64,000 nt of DNA, from assembly GCA_014529385.2 (NCBI GenBank), contig CM043962.1, positions 38,407,098 to 38,471,097 of the forward strand, read 5' to 3'. The notes beneath the pieces were generated by a model. That model was given only the letters and a program-made list of their open reading frames with translations. It ran no database searches and was not told the DNA's origin. The first letter of the stretch is position 1, and the number at the start of each line of letters is the position of its first letter. Below are positions 54,287 to 63,300 of the stretch, in pieces. The stretch comes from Adiantum capillus-veneris (lineage: Eukaryota > Streptophyta > Polypodiopsida > Polypodiales > Pteridaceae). The position numbers and the translations under genes are program-made.

Positions 54287-54930
54287 TGTAACAAACTGCT
54301 GACGTGTCAAAGCCCTGAAGAATGGAGTCAACTTGCAGATGTCGGTCGAGGGGACTAAACCCTAAGAAGAAGATGTAACAGAAGAAGTCCTACAAACTTA
54401 TGGGGACCCCGTCTGATGGGGCCCCAAGTGACAAAGGATTCAAGACCTGCACACACACACACACACACACACAACTGATGACGTGGCAGATTTTCGAAAA
54501 TTGCGCTGGCATGATGATGTGGCAGGCTGTATGGATTTTCGCGTTTTGCGCTGGTTGATGACGTGGCAGGCTGTACAGATTTCCGTGATTTACGCTGGCA
54601 ACTTTTTGGCTTTGCTTTTGGACCAAATGCTTTTGAGTTTGACTGTAAACTGCTTTTGGGGCCTAGGACCTTTAAATATGAGGTTAGGGCTCATTCTCGG
54701 GCAAGCTTCCTGGAGAATGTGCAGAGTCTGGAGTACCGGCTTGTACTGTGTTGATGCACTATGAAGAAATACCGAAAGGGGCGCTAAGGTTTGGGGCCAA
54801 TACTCTTTGGGGTGGAATTTTGCCACTCCGTGTCGCGTGGTCTCTCTCTTTCAGTTCAGTTGTTATTGAAGTGTTAAATGTCTGTTCAGTCTGTTCTTTT
54901 CTATTGGCACGTGGTGCCCGTCTTGTGACA
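54287..54930 (+). mobile_element. D5 5' LTR
   Basis: 644 bases, ending GGTGCCCGTCTTGTGACA, with a (CA)n run at 54451-54472 and TGACGTGGC sites at 54478 and 54558. Confidence 0.9.
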
Positions 54931-54931
54931 A

Positions 54932-55560
54932 TGGTATTAGAGCATCAGGCGTGTGCTTTTCTGAAAGCATACGGGTCCTACAAAAGAGCAGACAAAGCTA
55001 TATGGATTTTGATTCGAGGTATCTTCGCCCTCCAACCCGGACTTAATAGCCACTCCCACCCTTACTTCATCGCGCATCGGGTGCGCTCCCGTCTTCACCG
55101 CCCATGTCTTACAGGGCATAAGCCATAAAGATCACTTACAAGAGAAGAATCCAAGATTTGTTTCGAGCTGCTGTTTTTCTCAGAGGCAGTGCCATGGAAA
55201 TGTTGATAGCTACCAAGCAGCATACTCCAAGTACTTGGCAAGATTTCAAGAAAAATTTTGCTCGAAGTTATATGGTTTTTGACATCTTCCTTCGGAGTGC
55301 AACTTTTGGCAGAGTGGGATATCCTGAAATGCTTGCCATGGAAACCCTAGAAAATTATAACTTGAAGTTTCTAGACATCTCTCAGTAGGTGTCTCTTGTT
55401 GATAACCTCGGAGGTTCGGTGCGATTGCTATCTTGGGACTACCATCGTTGCCAAAGAAACATTGTCTGTCCAAGAGCTGATGGACCATGCTGTGCTCGGC
55501 TACGACCTTACGAAATGAACCTAACCCTAATTTTTGGTGCAGGTTCCAGGATGGAAAGTC
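54932..55560 (+). pseudogene. D5 primer site, leader and gag remnant
   Basis: TGGTATTAGAGCATCAGG is followed by the conserved D leader. The Gag scrap 55158-55388 is open: FLRGSAMEMLIATKQHTPS, TWQDFKKNFARSYMVFDIF, GRVGYPEMLAMETLENYN and FLDISQ. It corresponds to the middle of the D4 capsid (TWKAFKTVFASSYMTSMFE). It has no zinc knuckle. Confidence 0.75.
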
Positions 55561-56414
55561 AGTCGACTTTTCGAGCTTGACTGATGTCGAGATTGTTTTT
55601 TAAGTTTGAAATCTGTTCGAGAACTTGTTTGATGATCCTGTTTGGAATTTGTTTGAAATGGATGGTATCTGTTTTGAACCCGTCTTGGTGCCGATTTGAA
55701 TTGTTTGACTTTGGTTTTAATACTGGTTTCAATGATTGGTGATTTTACTCCCGGATGAAAACGTGAGAAATACTGTTTTGGTATTGTTTGAACCTCGGAA
55801 CGACGCAGGCTGATGCCTGGGGAGCGTTTCGTTGTATGTTTGAAAACCTCCGAACGACGCAAGCCGATGCTTGGCGAGCGTTTGGTTGCATGCTTGTAAA
55901 ATAATTGTTTTTGTGACTCCCGGCCCGGAGCGGGAGGAGTATTAAGAAGTCTGAGTAGTGGTTACTCTCAGCACCTCCAAACGACGCAGGCTGCGGTCTA
56001 GGGGGCGTTTGGTTGTAAAATGCCTCTATATCTCCCGGCCCGGACCTTTTTAGGTTATGCGGGAGGAGTGATGAGGGAGTCGTTGAACAACTCATGGCCC
56101 GAACCTTATTAGGTTATGCGGGAGGAGTGTTCATTGGCAACTTTATGTTTCTATGTCTTGTAACATGCATATGTGAGCATTTGTGTGCATTGTGATGTGC
56201 CAACTACTGAGTTTTCCTAATTGGACGAGATTGCTTGGGTATGTAATATTAGTGCATCAAGACACTCGTGGAAGATCAGTACGGTCTGGGTGTGATGGCT
56301 AATTTTACTACGCCGAAATATCAAGAGTTCCGATGTGGACGAAAGGAGAAGCTAACTCCTTGATCAAAACAGCCGAAAGGAGAATCTAACTCCTTGATCA
56401 AAAGAGCAAAAAGG
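55561..56414 (+). other. D5 noncoding 3' region
   Basis: As in D3, with 'gaacgacgcaggctgatgcc' repeats near 55797-55880 and three G-tract modules at 55918-56130. Confidence 0.75.
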
Positions 56415-57022
56415 TGTAACAAATTGCTGACGTGTCATACTCCTGAAGAATGGAGTCAACTTGTAGATGTCGGCCGAGGGGCCTAAACCCTAAGAAGAAG
56501 AAGTAACAGAAGAAGTCCTACCAACTAATGGGGACCCCGTCCGATGGGGCCCCAAGTGACAAAGGATTAAAATAAAGCAGGACCTGCACACACACACACA
56601 CTGATGACGTGGCAGATTTTCGAAAATTGCACTGACATGATGACGTGGCAGGCTGTACGGATTTCCGTGATTTACATTGGCAACTTTTTGGCTTTGCTTT
56701 TGGACCAGATGCTCTTGAGTTTGAAGGCTTTTTACTGTAAACTGCTTTTGGGGCCTACGGCCTTTAAATATGAGGTTAGGGCTCATTCTCTAGTAGGCTT
56801 CCTGGAGAAGGTGCCGAGTCTGGAGTACCGGCTTATACTGTGTTGATGCAATATAAAGAAATACCGAAAGGGGCGCCAAGGTTTCGGGCCAATGCTCTCT
56901 GGGGTGGAATTCTGCCACTCCGTGTCGTGTCGTCTCTCTCTTTCAGTTCAGTTGTTATTGAAGTGTTAAAAGTCTGTTCAGTCTGTTCTTTTCTATTGGC
57001 ACGTGGTGCCCGTCTTGTGGCA
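56415..57022 (+). mobile_element. D5 3' LTR
   Basis: 608 bases, TGTAACAAATTGCTGACG..CCCGTCTTGTGGCA. It is about 36 bases shorter than the 5' LTR. The terminal ACA is GCA. Confidence 0.9.
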
Positions 57023-57027
57023 GATGG

Positions 57028-58200
57028 TCCTGGGATTCTGTCGACCGTCGACGCGGGAGTTGGCTCCGTGGGTGTGTCAGTGCGTTGGGGACAACCAAAA
57101 TAGTTATGTCCTGTTTGAAAGCATCCAAAACATCGGCCTTCTTGTAGTAAGGTGTCTCGTTGTTGAGGTGTCAAACGAGGCCTTTGTGGTTGACTTTCAC
57201 GAGACTCTCGAGAATTTGTTCTTTGTTGGCGAGAGTTGTGGGTAGTGGCTGGAGATTCTTCTGTGGTAAACTCTAGCTTTCCCTTCATCAATTTGTAGCC
57301 GACTGCGGCATGGTCCATAAGTTCTTGCATGGTGGAGACTTGCTTTGATAGACAATATTCCTACAATGGTGATGGTAGTCCAATGGTGTATTGCTCGCAT
57401 TGGGCCTCCAAGGGAACAAATCTAAAGAAGGACACCGGAAGGTACACGTCAAGAAACCTTTGGTTATATTCGTCCATGGTTTCGGTCGCAAGCATTTTCA
57501 AGTTGCCCCACTTCGCCAAAATCCGGACTTCAAACATAGAAGTCATGTAACTACTTGCAAAAACTGTCTTGAAAGCTTTCCAGGTCCTTGGAGCATGCGG
57601 TTGTGTCGTGATTGAACTCCACCATTGCATAGCATTATCTTGAAAAATCCCATTGCTCGAGAAATCTTGGATTCTTCTGTAGAGTTCCCTAAAGTATAGA
57701 TGTTGTTGAATTGCTGTAGGGACTGCAATGTTTTCTTGCGACCTTTCACCCCGGAAAAAGTAAAAAATTTGACTGTGTGCAGCCATCCTTGAAATCTTTG
57801 GGTTGGTTATGCGCATATCCCGGGGTATGGATAATAAGGGTATCCATATGGGCCCCAACCATTGTAGCCTAGTGGCGGCGGCGGCGGTGGTGGAGGTGGG
57901 GGCAATGGCGGTTGTACTGGATCAGGGTTAGATGGCTGTACAATATTCCTGAAACTCCCCCGATTTGAACAGGCGGCTGAAAAGGTTGCCGGTTGGAAGC
58001 TCTCGTACGTTCTGATGCCGGAGGAGGAGGTACCACCTGGGGCATTAGAGGGGGTAACATGTAGTTCAAAAATTGTTGAAAACTTTGCAGCATCGGAAGA
58101 TTCTGCTGAGGATGCCGTGAAAGAATGTCGTGAAGTTCGTTGAGTAGAAATTGCAAATGCTGAATCCATGAATTCCAAGTCTTGGGTTCTTTATGGCTTA
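57028..58200 (-). pseudogene. D4 gag with polyproline region and zinc knuckle
   Basis: On the minus strand it reads an N-terminal part (MEFMDSAFAISTQRTSRHS), a run of about a dozen prolines followed by LGYNGWGPYGYPYYPYPG, then a capsid domain. That domain has DNAMQWWSSITTQPHAPRT, KTVFASSYMTSMFEVR, ATETMDEYNQRFLDVYLPV and EAQCEQYTIGLPS. LTPQQRDTLLQEGR precedes the zinc knuckle CFGCFQTGHNYFGC at 57091-57132. Two frameshifts (near 57640 and 57800) and a stop break it. This Gag is unrelated in its N-terminal half to the lysine/serine-rich Gag of A, C, F and G. Confidence 0.8.
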
Positions 58201-58386
58201 TGCCCTGTAAGACGGAGCGATGAAGACGAGAGCGTGCCCGATGCGTGATGAAGTAAGGGTGGGAGTGGCTAATAAGTCCGACGTCGGAGGCCGAGTATAC
58301 CTCGAATAAAATTCGAATAGCTTTGTCTGCACTTTTGTAGGACTGATATGCTTTCAGAAAAGCACATGCCTGATGCTCTGATACCA
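58201..58386 (-). promoter_or_regulatory. D4 primer site and leader
   Basis: The minus-strand primer site TGGTATCAGAGC (58375-58386) is followed by the conserved leader core (TTATTAGCCACTCCCACCC, inverted, near 58250-58280). Confidence 0.85.
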
Positions 58387-58387
58387 C

Positions 58388-59155
58388 TGTCACAAGACGG
58401 GCACCATGTGCCAATAGAAAAGAACAAACTGAATAGACTTTTAGCACTTCAATAACAACTGAACTGAAATAGAGAGAGAGAGCACACACGACACAGAGTG
58501 GCGGAATTCCACCCTAGAGAGTATTGGCCCCAAACCTTGGCGCCACTGAACAGACTTTTAGCACTTCAATAACAATTGAACTGAAATAGAGAGAGAGAGC
58601 ACACGCGACACGGAGTGGCGGAATTCCACCCCAGAGAGTATTGGCCCCAAATCTTGGCGCCCCTTTCGGTATTTCTTTATATTGCATGAACACAGTATAA
58701 GCCGATACTCTAGACTCTGCACCTTCTCTAGGAAGCATGCCAGAGAATGAGCCCTTAGCACATATCTAAAGGCCCTAGACTCCAAAAGCAGTTTACAGTG
58801 AAAAGTCTTCAAACTCAAAAGCATCTGGTGTAAAAGTAATGCCAAAAAGCTGCCAGCGTAAATCACGGAATTCCGTACAGGAGTCAACGCAAAACGCAGA
58901 AATCCGTACAGCTTGCCACGTCATCATGTCAGCGTAATTTTCGGAATTTCAGTACAGCTGCCACGTCATCAGCTGCTATGCAATTTTCAGTGTGTGTAGG
59001 TCCTACTTTATTTTAATCCTTTGTCACTTGGGGCCCCATTGGACGGGGTCCCCATAAGTTCTGTTACTTGTTCTTCTTAGGGTTTAGGCCCCTCGGCCGG
59101 CTTCTGTAAGTTGGCTCCATTCTTCAAGGCTTTGACACGTCAGCAGTTTTTGACA
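58388..59155 (-). mobile_element. D4 5' LTR with 117-bp duplication
   Basis: 768 bases. A 117-base part (from CTGAATAGACTTTTAGCAC, at 58429 and 58546) is repeated in tandem, which accounts for the extra length over the 3' LTR. The terminal GTGACA has become TTGACA. Confidence 0.9.
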
Positions 59156-59160
59156 ACAAC

Positions 59161-59260
59161 AAGGGCAAAAAGGACAAGGAATTCACAGAGGGTGGACATG
59201 CAGTAAAGTTCCAGTACTTTTCAGGATTTCGAGATGCAAACCGTATCCTGCAAAATGGAG
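59161..59260 (+). pseudogene. F gag, last piece
   Basis: Continues after D4 as KGKKDKEFTEGGHAVKFQYF then SGFRDAN, matching KSKKVREFKEGG of A. It breaks off where the next stretch starts, so most of the capsid is missing. Confidence 0.8.
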
Positions 59261-59667
59261 CCACTTGAAGGGGCACTAAGTTCAAGTATCCACCAAGGCA
59301 CTAGACATCGCGATGTATATCTAGTGGATGGGGAAAGGGTTTTGTAGAGGAATCAAGGGAGCTAGCTAGGCAACTGATCATCATAATGAGGGCAGGGCGC
59401 CATATCTTAGGTATCCCGGCCAAATCGGAAGCCCTGACTCTCGCCCAGGCATGAGGCAAAAAATGGGGTTTAAAAAAACCTAGTAAGAGTTATATTAAGT
59501 GGTTCATCCCATTGGGTAAGCATGGTAACCAATGGATGAGGGGTTTACCAAATAAAATTTTTATGGTAGACAACTATACTTATGCATTGATCAGTTAACT
59601 CAACAACTCAAGTTAAAACGAGTGTATATAGTTGGATGTAATTATACCTAGCCAGATAAAGTGATAT
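59261..59667 (+). other. Unrecognised stretch inside F
   Basis: About 400 bases between the broken gag and the truncated 3' LTR. It matches no other module in the window. The longest open piece of note is 59323-59454, with KGFVEESRELARQLI and ILGIPAKSEALTLAQA. I do not recognise it. It replaces the pol and 3' region of F. Confidence 0.5.
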
Positions 59668-60089
59668 CGCGCTGACAGCACGATGACGTGGCAGATTATG
59701 CGGACTGTACGGATTTTCCGCAAATTGCATTGGTTGCTTTTACTAGCAGATTTTTGACCAATTGCTTTTGGGATTATTTGCTTTTGAGTTAGAAGATTTT
59801 GGGGCTCTGCTTTTGGGGCATTCCTTGTAAGAAGAAATAAGCCCCAGGGGCCTCACTCTTCAGAGCATTTCGACGTAGAGGACCCCTCGGGTGTTGTACT
59901 TTGCTAAAGCATTAATATAATAAAGAAATACTGAAAGGGGCTCCAAGTTTGGGGCCAACACCTCTGGGCACGGAACTACGCCGGGCCGTGTCGACTCAAT
60001 TATTAAAGTGTGGTATAGTTGTGAAGTATTTTAAGTGGTTCTCTCTCGTGTGTCCGGATTCTCGGCTTGGGGTGTCCAAGCCTGTGACA
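59668..60089 (+). mobile_element. F 3' LTR, 5'-truncated
   Basis: Matches the 5' LTR from its inner part (GCTGAC..ATGATGACGTGGCA) to the end AGCCTGTGACA. About the first 135 bases are missing. Confidence 0.85.
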
Positions 60090-60507
60090 TGATAAGATGG
60101 CTACATTGAATGATCAAAACAGAGTGTTCAGTGTGAACTAAGTGTGATTTTGTGAACTGCATGCTCTGTGACTGTATTGGCTTTTGGGGATGGTCATGGG
60201 CATGGTTTGCTTGAAATGTGAAAAGAAAGGATATGAATCTGATAGTAACGAGATTTAAATGAATCGAGACATCCGTGAAAAGATCAGCACTGTCTGGATG
60301 TGATTGCTAAATAGTTACAATGATCATGATTTGTGTCTGAGAACCTCGATAGGAATGTGATTGATGACTGATGTCTTTGTACTAGTGCTGGATTTGTGTA
60401 GTCCAGTGCATGTGTACATAGAGTTAGTGTCTACTGAAGAAAGTTTTCGTCCTTTAGCTGTCTTGCAGGTGTAAACGAGGGCGATTACAATTCTTTTAAG
60501 TAGAAAT
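60090..60507 (+). other. G 3' noncoding region, second part, with pre-PPT hairpin
   Basis: Continues G after F. It has 'gtgttcagtgtgaactaagtgtg' and 'catccgtgaaaagatcagc', which match C1 and D 3' regions, then GTAAACGAGGGCGATTAC (60471-60488, a damaged hairpin). TTTAAGTAGAAAT follows, a decayed purine tract directly before the LTR at 60508. Confidence 0.75.
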
Positions 60508-60761
60508 TGTCACAAAGTGATGACGTGGCTACCGACAGCAAAAACCCTAATTTTTGCCAAAAACCCTATTCCTGAAAACCCTAATTTCTGCCAGAAACCC
60601 TAATTTTTGGAAACCCTAACCCTAATCTCTGGCTGAAACGCTAAAGTGGCTGAAACCCTGAAATTGCCACATGGCCAGCGTACGGATTTCCGGAAAACGC
60701 GGGGGCTACTTTTTTCCTCCTAGCGACGCAATTTTGAGGCTTTTGGCTACGCAAGTTGAAT

Positions 60762-60844
<83 letters not shown>

Positions 60845-61161
60845 TTACTTTTGAACTGGTAGCTTTTGGGGCTCTGCTTTTGGGCATCCCTTGTAATCTT
60901 TAAGTAAACGGTTTAGGGCTCACTATGCAAAGCATCTGGACGCAGAATCTGAGAGTGAAACCCTAACCGCTCTTTGTACTTTGACATTGATTTAATACAT
61001 AAAGAAATACCGAAAGGGGCGCCAGTCTTTGGGGCCATTATCTCTAGGCACGGAACTCCGTCGGGCCAGTGCAAATCTATTGTGATCTATGAATTGTTTT
61101 GAAGTGGTTATTTGGTGGTGTGGTGATTGATTCTTGACTTGGAGTGTCCAAGTCTATTACA
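60508..61161 (+). mobile_element. A4 5' LTR
   Basis: 654 bases, TGTCACAAAGTGATGACGTG..AAGTCTATTACA. At least five AAACCCTA motifs occur in its first 130 bases. The extra length over other A LTRs comes from a (GA)n run. Confidence 0.92.
60763..60841. repeat. (GA)n microsatellite in A4 LTR
   Basis: A nearly uninterrupted run of about 39 GA units, the longest in the window, at the place where A2 has a (CT)n run in inverted orientation. Confidence 0.97.
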
Positions 61162-61162
61162 A

Positions 61163-61176
61163 TGGTATCAGAGCAC
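61163..61176 (+). promoter_or_regulatory. A4 primer-binding site
   Basis: TGGTATCAGAGCAC, intact, one base after the LTR. Confidence 0.92.
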
Positions 61177-61231
61177 GGCTGATTTCTCTTCTACGGGAAA
61201 TCTGATCCCCAATTTTTTTTCCGCGGCACCT

Positions 61232-62800
61232 ATGGCTTCACGCAAGGATCAGTCGACTCCCTCTGCATGTGGAGATGCGGGCAGGGATCACAACGAAGAT
61301 TCCGGCAAAGCGTATGGCCCGCCTCGGCCTACTCAGGCGGAGCGACGAGGGATGGAGCGTCGTCAATTTATCGGCGATGCAACAAAGATGATGCTCAATT
61401 TTGCGAAGGACCCAAAATTTGCAAAGTATATGAGCGAGACTTCTTTTCAGGAAGTGTACGAGCAGTGGCACAAAACCACTACACCACCCCCGAAACCCGC
61501 TCTCAAGAAACCTTGTGCTCACAAGAAATATTCAGAGAAGGAATTAGAAGAGGTGGTTGATGCACGGATTGCTCAGCTTTTTGACGCGCAAAAGAAAGCC
61601 AAAAAGCACGGCAAAAACCAGAAGAAAGGCACTGGCTTCTCGGGTTATTTGGGTCGTCAGTCGACATTTGACAAAGCAAAGAAACAGAAGAAGCGTGTTC
61701 ACTTTGAAGGAGTACCCAGTTCTTCTTCTTCTTCTTCTTCTTCTGACAGTTCTTCTAGCTCTTCAGATTCGAGCGAAGAAGACAGAAAAGGCAAAAAGCG
61801 AAGGAAGAAACAACGCTTTGGAAAGGGCAAGAAAAAGGCAAAGAAGGCTAAATCTCGCCCAGCGACGACTGACAGTTCTACCGAAGACTCGTCTACAGAC
61901 AACTCAGATTCTGATGACGGAAACTTTTATGGGAACAAGAAGAATTTTTAAGAAGCCAACCAGTATGACTTTCTGGAAGATAAAAGCAAGAAAGTCCGAG
62001 AGTTTAAGGAAGGTGGACACTCGATCAAATTTGATACTTTTTCAGGATATTCAGATGCTTCGAAGGCTTTGTCTTTTATACAGCAGTTTGACATCGCTTT
62101 CGCGGGAGGACGCTACTCAGAGCACTCCAAGATTCGGAGAGCTGCCTCTTACTTTAAAGGGAATGCTCGCACTTGGTGGTCCACGCTTCTTTTAAACAAG
62201 ACTGCGCCAATTAAATGGCTGAAATTTAAGAAGCTTTTTGTTTCTTCTTGGTTGACGCAAGAGTATGAATGAGATATACAAGCTGCTCGGAACCATCTTC
62301 GGATGACCAAGAAAGATACAATAAATGTTTATTGTGAAAGATTCTGGAGGTCTTTTCTACCCGCCTCTTCATTCAAGATGACCTCGTTCAGAGAACAGAT
62401 TGAGCGGTTCACCTTGGGTCTACCTACAGAGATCCGAGATCACTGCTTGGAGCTGAAGTCGGCTTCTATTCAGGAGTTGATGAGTCATGCAAAGCGGGGC
62501 TTTGCCATTCACTCTGGCAGTCTGACCTACCCCACAGATGAGGCCATGACACAACGAGCCGAACGGACTTATGGGAATGAAAGTAGAAAGAAAAAGAGCA
62601 ACCAAGAGAAAAAGGATGCACGACCCAAGCTTACTCCTCAGGAGCGAGCTCGATTCATCAAGGAAGGGAAGTGCTTTGGATGCGGGGAACATGGACATAT
62701 CTCCGCGAAGTGCCCTAAAAAGGCACATAAAGAACAGAATGATAAGGGCGACGACAGGCCTCAGAGTTCGAGAGCAACTGAGGAACGTGGACGAAAAGGC
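61232..62800 (+). pseudogene. A4 gag, one frame with two stops
   Basis: Starts MASRKDQSTPSACGD, 70 bases after the LTR. Order: conserved N-terminal part (MMLNFAKDPKFAKYM, residues about 60-75), KPALKKPC and KKYSEKELEEVVDARIAQ, a run of about 17 Ser/Asp, acidic SSDSSEEDRKGKKRRKK and a lysine-rich tail. Then a second Ser/Asp/Thr stretch, capsid (FKGNARTWWSTLLLNK) and the zinc knuckle at 62672-62713. Two nonsense changes interrupt it: TAT to TAA at 61949 and an Arg codon to TGA at 62270. The frame is otherwise kept into the protease, showing that gag and pol are fused in family A. Confidence 0.88.
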
Positions 62801-63300
62801 AAGATGAAAACAGGATTGGTTCGAGATTGTGTGGGTACCGATCCCAACACTATGGATGAAAGTACAGAACTTTGCAGAGCTTGGGACAAAGGGAAAGATC
62901 AAGAGGCCCTGATCTTCTTTGATGGAGGAGCCAAGGCCAACTTCATTTCACCGGAATTGGCGGCGCGGCTCGAGCTTACTCACGATCAGATGGGACCACT
63001 TGTGGAGGCAGTTCTAGTGGCCCCGGCAAGGACATAGCCATTACACCTGTCATTGGCAAACTTCGGTTGCATTTTCAGGGGTATTTGGGGCATGAGGACT
63101 TCTTCATAATGCCTTTGGAGGGTTGTGATGTTCTCTTAGGAATTCCCTGGTACCACAAGAACAACGCCATGGTCGACTATCAGGCGAGGAAAGCGACTTT
63201 TGACTACAGAGAAGGGCATAACAATTTTACTTGATATTAAACTGAAGGGCGAGTCTGTCCCTATTGTATCGGCTTCAGCCATTTCAATTAATGAAATCCA
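62801..63300 (+). pseudogene. A4 protease, frameshifted
   Basis: In frame with gag: GLVRDCVGTDPNTMDESTE, then EALIFFDGGAKANFISPEL. The active site is D-G-G-A. A lost base in 'gtggccccggcaagg' shifts the frame at about 63025. GCDVLLGIPWYHKNNAMVDY follows in the next frame, and another shift occurs near 63200. Confidence 0.82.

Larger units (their letters stand above)
54287..57022 (+). mobile_element. Element D5 (TSD GATGG) in D4
   Basis: LTRs at 54287-54930 and 56415-57022, flanked by GATGG at 54282-54286 and 57023-57027. Both LTRs start TGTAACAAA rather than TGTCACAAA. The interior has a primer site, leader, gag scrap and noncoding region. The sequence before the 3' LTR (CAAAAAGG) lacks the usual hairpin and long purine tract, so a deletion removed them or this copy was made from a template lacking them. 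Confidence 0.94.
45543..59155 (-). mobile_element. Element D4: gag-protease element (TSD ACAAC) in F gag
   Basis: LTRs at 45543-46192 and 58388-59155, flanked by ACAAC at 45538-45542 and 59156-59160. Removing it joins QYDFLNN to KGKKDKEF of the F Gag. It contains A3 at its polypurine tract and D5 between zinc knuckle and protease. On its own it is about 4.3 kb, encodes Gag and protease and has no RT, RNase H or integrase. It is the most complete D copy and defines the coding content of the family. Confidence 0.95.
34280..60089 (+). mobile_element. Element F: A-related LTR retrotransposon torn apart by later insertions
   Basis: The 5' LTR is 34280-34862 and the 5'-truncated 3' LTR is 59668-60089, with primer site and gag between. 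Without D2, C2 and D4 the element is only about 2.2 kb: LTR, leader, most of a gag, an unrecognised 400-base stretch and the second LTR. Pol is absent. It sits in the 3' noncoding region of G. The flanks GGATG and TGATA share only the central GAT, so the TSD is weak. Confidence 0.85.

Noticed and set aside
60540-60640. Possible interstitial telomere array (CCCTAAA)n
   Set aside because: The motifs are spaced and separated by LTR sequence, and the same pattern occurs in every A LTR. They are telo-box motifs, not a telomere-derived array.
61163-61176. tRNA-like sequence TGGTATCAGAGC at many places
   Set aside because: These are primer-binding sites complementary to the tRNA 3' end. No cloverleaf surrounds them, so they are not tRNA genes.
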